A DNA stretch of 10,079 nucleotides from CAJBLF01 sp964494005 (GTDB taxonomy: Bacteria > Patescibacteriota > Gracilibacteria > Absconditabacterales > Absconditicoccaceae): contig CAZBQE010000034.1 in assembly GCA_964494005.1 (NCBI GenBank), forward strand, positions 1 through 10,079, given 5' to 3'. Below, piece by piece: positions 6,804-10,079 of this stretch. The notes under the pieces are model-generated. The model did not search any database and was not told the origin of the DNA. It saw only the letters and a list, made by a program, of their open reading frames with translations. Every line of letters begins with the position of its first letter. Within the stretch, counting starts at the first letter, position 1. The translations under genes were made by a program, and so were the position numbers.

Positions 6804-9800
6804 ATGAGCTATTTCAATCAAAAAAGATTATATTCTCCCAATTTCAATGGAGGGACATATACTTCTTCACGTTCTCTGCGTGGAACCAAAGATAATAAAA
6901 AAAAGATTATATTCCGACTGATTGCCTTGTTCGGATTATTTATCGTCGTGTTTGGATTTCGATTTACGAGGAATATCCTTATGGATTTACCTGATGTGAG
7001 AGAAATTAAGGATATGGTCTTTAGTGAAGCTACCGTGATCCAAGATAGAAATGGTGAAACCTTATATAGATTGTATGAGGAAAATAGGCAGTATGTTGTC
7101 TATTCATGAATATCTCAGTATATGATAGATGCTATTGTGGCCTTGGAAGATCAGCGTTATCGGGAACACAATGGATTGGATGCTATGGGTATGATGAGAG
7201 CTGCAGTCAAAGCAGTTGTTCGTCCAGGTTCGAGAATTCAATGAGCGTCTACGATTCCTCAACAATTGATTAGAAATCTTTTGCTTACCAAAGATAGAAC
7301 GATTATCAGAAAAATCAAAGAAATTCTTTTGACAAGCAAACTGAGCGGTGTTTTGGAAAAACAGATTCGCAAAGAGGTAGGTAATCTTTCTTCATCGGAA
7401 CTTCGCAAGGAGATGAAAAATAGAACGCTTGAATTGTATCTGAATTATATTCCTTTTGGAAATAATGCTTATGGAATCGAAGCTGCTGCATTGACGTATT
7501 TCGATAAACCAGCAATTGAATTATCTATTTTGGAATCCTCTATCGTCGCCTCTATACCAAAAGGACCGTCTTTGTATAATCCATACAAAAATAGAGATTT
7601 GGTCGTAGGAGAATTTGTTGTCAAAGATACTTTTGATAATCCTGTTTTGTTTTCGTGAGATGTACAGACTGCTGTTGTTCAAAAATTCACTGAGATTTTG
7701 AATAGAGCTGATTTCTCCAACAAAACGAGTAATAATGCCGTCATCAAATTTATCGATGGTATCTGATCTTTTACCATCAATATTGGAGGAACAAATCTTG
7801 ATGTGAAGTACAAAAATGGAAGAAAAGATCTTGCGCTCAATAGAATGTATGAAGATGGCTATATTACCGAACAAGAATTCAAAGACGCTATCATCCAAGG
7901 TATTACGATTGAATTTCGCAGAAATGTGATAGAAATCAAAGCGCCGCATTTTGTTCGATGGATTATCGAAGAACTTGAAGCAAAATATGGAACGGGAATA
8001 TTATCCAAGTGAGGATATGTTATTACTACTACGCTTGATATGGATATCCAAAAAGTCGCTGAAGAGGCTCTTGTAGCTAATAATTCTGTGCTTCAAGATA
8101 ATGGTGCCAACAATAGTGCAATGATTTATCTAGATACCAAAAATGGTGATGTTTTGGCGTATGTAGGATCGATAGATTATTTTAATACGACTATTCAAGG
8201 ACAGAATGATATGATTAGAAGACCAAGACAAACCTGATCTTCTATCAAACCATTAATCTATGCGTTAGCTTTGGAAAAACTTCCACTGACCTTAGATACG
8301 CCTATTTATGATATTCCATTCAAGATTGGTGTAGATCAACCAAACAATGCTGATAATAAATTCGAAGGATTACTTCCCTTGAAACGAGCACTTGGACATA
8401 GTAGAAATATTCCTGCTGCCAAGACGTTTATTGCTGTTGGAGGTGAACCGGTTGTCAAACCGTATCTTCAAAAACTTTGAATGACATCAATTTCTGATAA
8501 TATAGAATACGGATATCCATTGACGCTTGGAGCTGCTGAAGTCACTCTGCTCGAATTTGCGAATGCGTATTCACATCTTAGTACTTCTACTCCAGCAGTA
8601 ATTGATCCTATCTTGGAAGTAAGATCGAGAGATGGATCTCTTATATATCAAAAGACTGGAGAGAATCTTCAGAAAGAAGTTATCAAACCAGGGGTAGTTT
8701 CTTTGATGTGGAAAATCCTTGCTGATACGGCAAACAGGATTCCATGACGAGAAAACAAATTCAATGTTGCATGACTCAAATATGCGTTGAAAACTGGAAC
8801 ATCCAATGCGAAGACTGACAGAGGAAATCGTCCTAGAGATGGATTGTTGGCAGCATATACGCCAGATAAAGTGATGCTTTTCTGGTGAGGAAATGCTGAT
8901 GGTACGCCGATGAATGCAAATGCGTATTGATGAACAATTCATGCCAATCCTATCAAAAAAATATTTACATGGTTGAAGACAAACAATTATATTACTGATG
9001 GAGATATTCCTGAAGTAGATTTGATGAGTGTTTCTATTTCCAAGATTTCTGGAAAGGCTGCGAGTGAAAATACTCCAGGCGAATTTACCATTAGTTCTGT
9101 CAAATTTAATGATTCTCCAGGACTTCCAGAAGATGATGGTGTTACACCTATTACTTTTGATGCTTCTTGTAATGGTGCTGTCAGTCCGTATACGTTCGGT
9201 GATAATCTTAAAAATGGATATCTGATTGCACCAACGACATTTATGCCAAACGGTATGGATCTCGAAGAGATTACGCAACGACGGAACGAATCTACTGCGT
9301 ATATGTCTGGTTGAGTTTCTCATACATGAACATCATTTTCTAGTGGAAAAGTCTTCTATAATTTTATAAATATTTTTGCTCAGATGCCGACAGAAATGTG
9401 TCCTGGTGTCATAGAAAAACCTGATGCGAATATCAATATCAATGTTAGTACGCCTACAACAAGCGCAACTATTTGATCTGAATTTACGCTTTCTTATATA
9501 ATCACCGCACCAAAAAATATCAGGAGAGTATTAGTTATGCTCAACAAACAGCAAGTCGCGGTTTTCGAATATCCTAGTGGAGATACCAAGCGTGTGAGTG
9601 ATACCAAACAAGTTATTATTACCTGAACATGATTCAAAAACAATGAATATACTCTTGAAGTAGTCGCTTTTGATTTCGCAGGATTTTCTAACAAAGCTAC
9701 TATTCCTGTTAACTTAAATCTTAGTGCTGTTCCTATGCCAGAACCAGAAGCTGATACTACTGCGCCGACTATCGATACTACAAATCTTAAAGTTTCTAAA

Positions 9801-10022
9801 AATGCTGATGGTACGTATTCTGTAATTATTCCATTAAAAGATATTACAGCTGTCGTTTCAGGAAAGATTACGAGAAATGGTGAGCAATTGTATGAATTCA
9901 AAAATAGTGTAGCTACTGCTGATTTCCAAATTTCAGAACTTGGACCTGTCGTCGTTACTGCTGCTGATCCTGCAGGGAATCAACTAAATCAGACGATAGA
10001 TCTTAGTATATATTTGAAATAA
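6804..10022 (+). CDS. Class A penicillin-binding protein with C-terminal beta-domain extension
   Basis: One frame of 1072 residues with 17 TGA codons; the standard code splits it into eight pieces. Residues 35-52 form the membrane anchor. The GT51 transglycosylase has EDQRYREHNG (115-124, catalytic E115), QGASTIPQQ (146-154) and the later ELYLNYIPFG block; it polymerises lipid II into glycan. The transpeptidase has SSIK (479-482, nucleophile S479), SRN (533-535) and KTGT (663-666), and cross-links stem peptides. TGA encodes G147 and G478, both family glycines, strong evidence for code 25. After about residue 700 there is a long extension ending in two probable Ig-like beta domains (about 880-970 and 985-1072) joined by a Pro/Glu-rich linker (MPEPEAD). 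Bifunctional PBPs are often 700-900 residues, so this is long. The ATG has no Shine-Dalgarno sequence. The gene follows a wall hydrolase and ends before a terminator. Confidence 0.95.
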
Positions 10023-10047
10023 AGTTTATTTATTAGTAAAAATATAC

Positions 10048-10069
10048 ACCCGCTTTTGCGGGTTTTTTT
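10048..10069 (+). terminator. Intrinsic terminator after the PBP gene
   Basis: ACCCGC-TTTT-GCGGGT (10048-10063) is a perfect 6-bp hairpin followed by a run of seven Ts, starting 25 bases after the PBP stop codon. It is a textbook Rho-independent terminator. Confidence 0.93.
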
Positions 10070-10079
10070 GTAACGTTTC

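Noticed and set aside
8571..9323. Minus-strand 250-residue open frame
   Set aside because: It lies wholly within the PBP gene on the opposite strand, has low-complexity composition (Ser, Ile, Arg) and no recognisable motif.
4755..10022. Deformylase, LysM/CHAP and PBP as frameshifted or decayed pseudogenes
   Set aside because: All breaks are in-frame TGA at glycine positions, with no frame change and all catalytic motifs intact.
29..10022. UGA = tryptophan (code 4) instead of glycine
   Set aside because: The TGA positions match conserved glycines in LysM, PBP, GT51 and recombinase motifs, and TGG serves as the Trp codon.

Overview
The window reads as chromosomal DNA of a Candidate Phyla Radiation bacterium that uses genetic code 25 (UGA = glycine), i.e. 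Absconditabacteria (SR1) or Gracilibacteria (BD1-5/GN02). I cannot separate these two from sequence alone. The evidence is direct. Every long coding region is interrupted by TGA but not by TAA or TAG, and the TGAs fall where the protein families require glycine: the LysM GDTL and FGTT motifs, the GSSIKP motif of a penicillin-binding protein, the QGAST motif of its glycosyltransferase, and the KAGI and GLRxGE motifs of a tyrosine recombinase. TGG is used normally for Trp. Under the standard code the window would look like a field of pseudogenes. Read with TGA = Gly it holds seven intact protein genes, one tRNA and one probable small RNA. The DNA is AT-rich and no start codon has a clear Shine-Dalgarno sequence.

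Left region (1-3940, accessory in character). Two minus-strand genes come first: an AlbA_2/RecG-C-type ATP-binding regulator (29-1714) and, upstream of it, an unrecognised protein with an N-terminal transmembrane hairpin (1832-2932). A 376-base intergenic stretch follows with a perfect 14-bp palindrome and a larger imperfect inverted repeat. Next is a plus-strand MazF/PemK-like toxin gene (3309-3719) with no protein antitoxin beside it. Opposed to it on the minus strand is a strongly structured, relatively GC-rich element (about 3680-3870). It has its own -35/-10 promoter, four successive hairpins, two of them capped by GNRA tetraloops, and an intrinsic terminator that overlaps the 3' end of the toxin gene. 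I call this a new non-coding RNA gene, and it is the most interesting object in the window.

Right region (3937-10079, core in character). A complete XerC/D-type tyrosine recombinase (plus) meets a peptide deformylase (minus) tail to tail with only 2 bases between the stop codons. A heptanucleotide tandem repeat lies upstream of the deformylase. Then follow tRNA-Ser(UGA), a secreted or anchored LysM-LysM-CHAP peptidoglycan hydrolase, an intrinsic terminator, and a 1072-residue class A penicillin-binding protein with a long beta-rich C-terminal extension and a second terminator. The last two genes pair a wall-cleaving enzyme with a wall synthase.

TGA makes up most glycine codons in the two leftmost genes (26 of 36 and 16 of 18 by hand count) but is sparse in the deformylase, recombinase and LysM/CHAP genes. 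All translations and counts were done by eye; family names rest on motif recognition and no database search was run.
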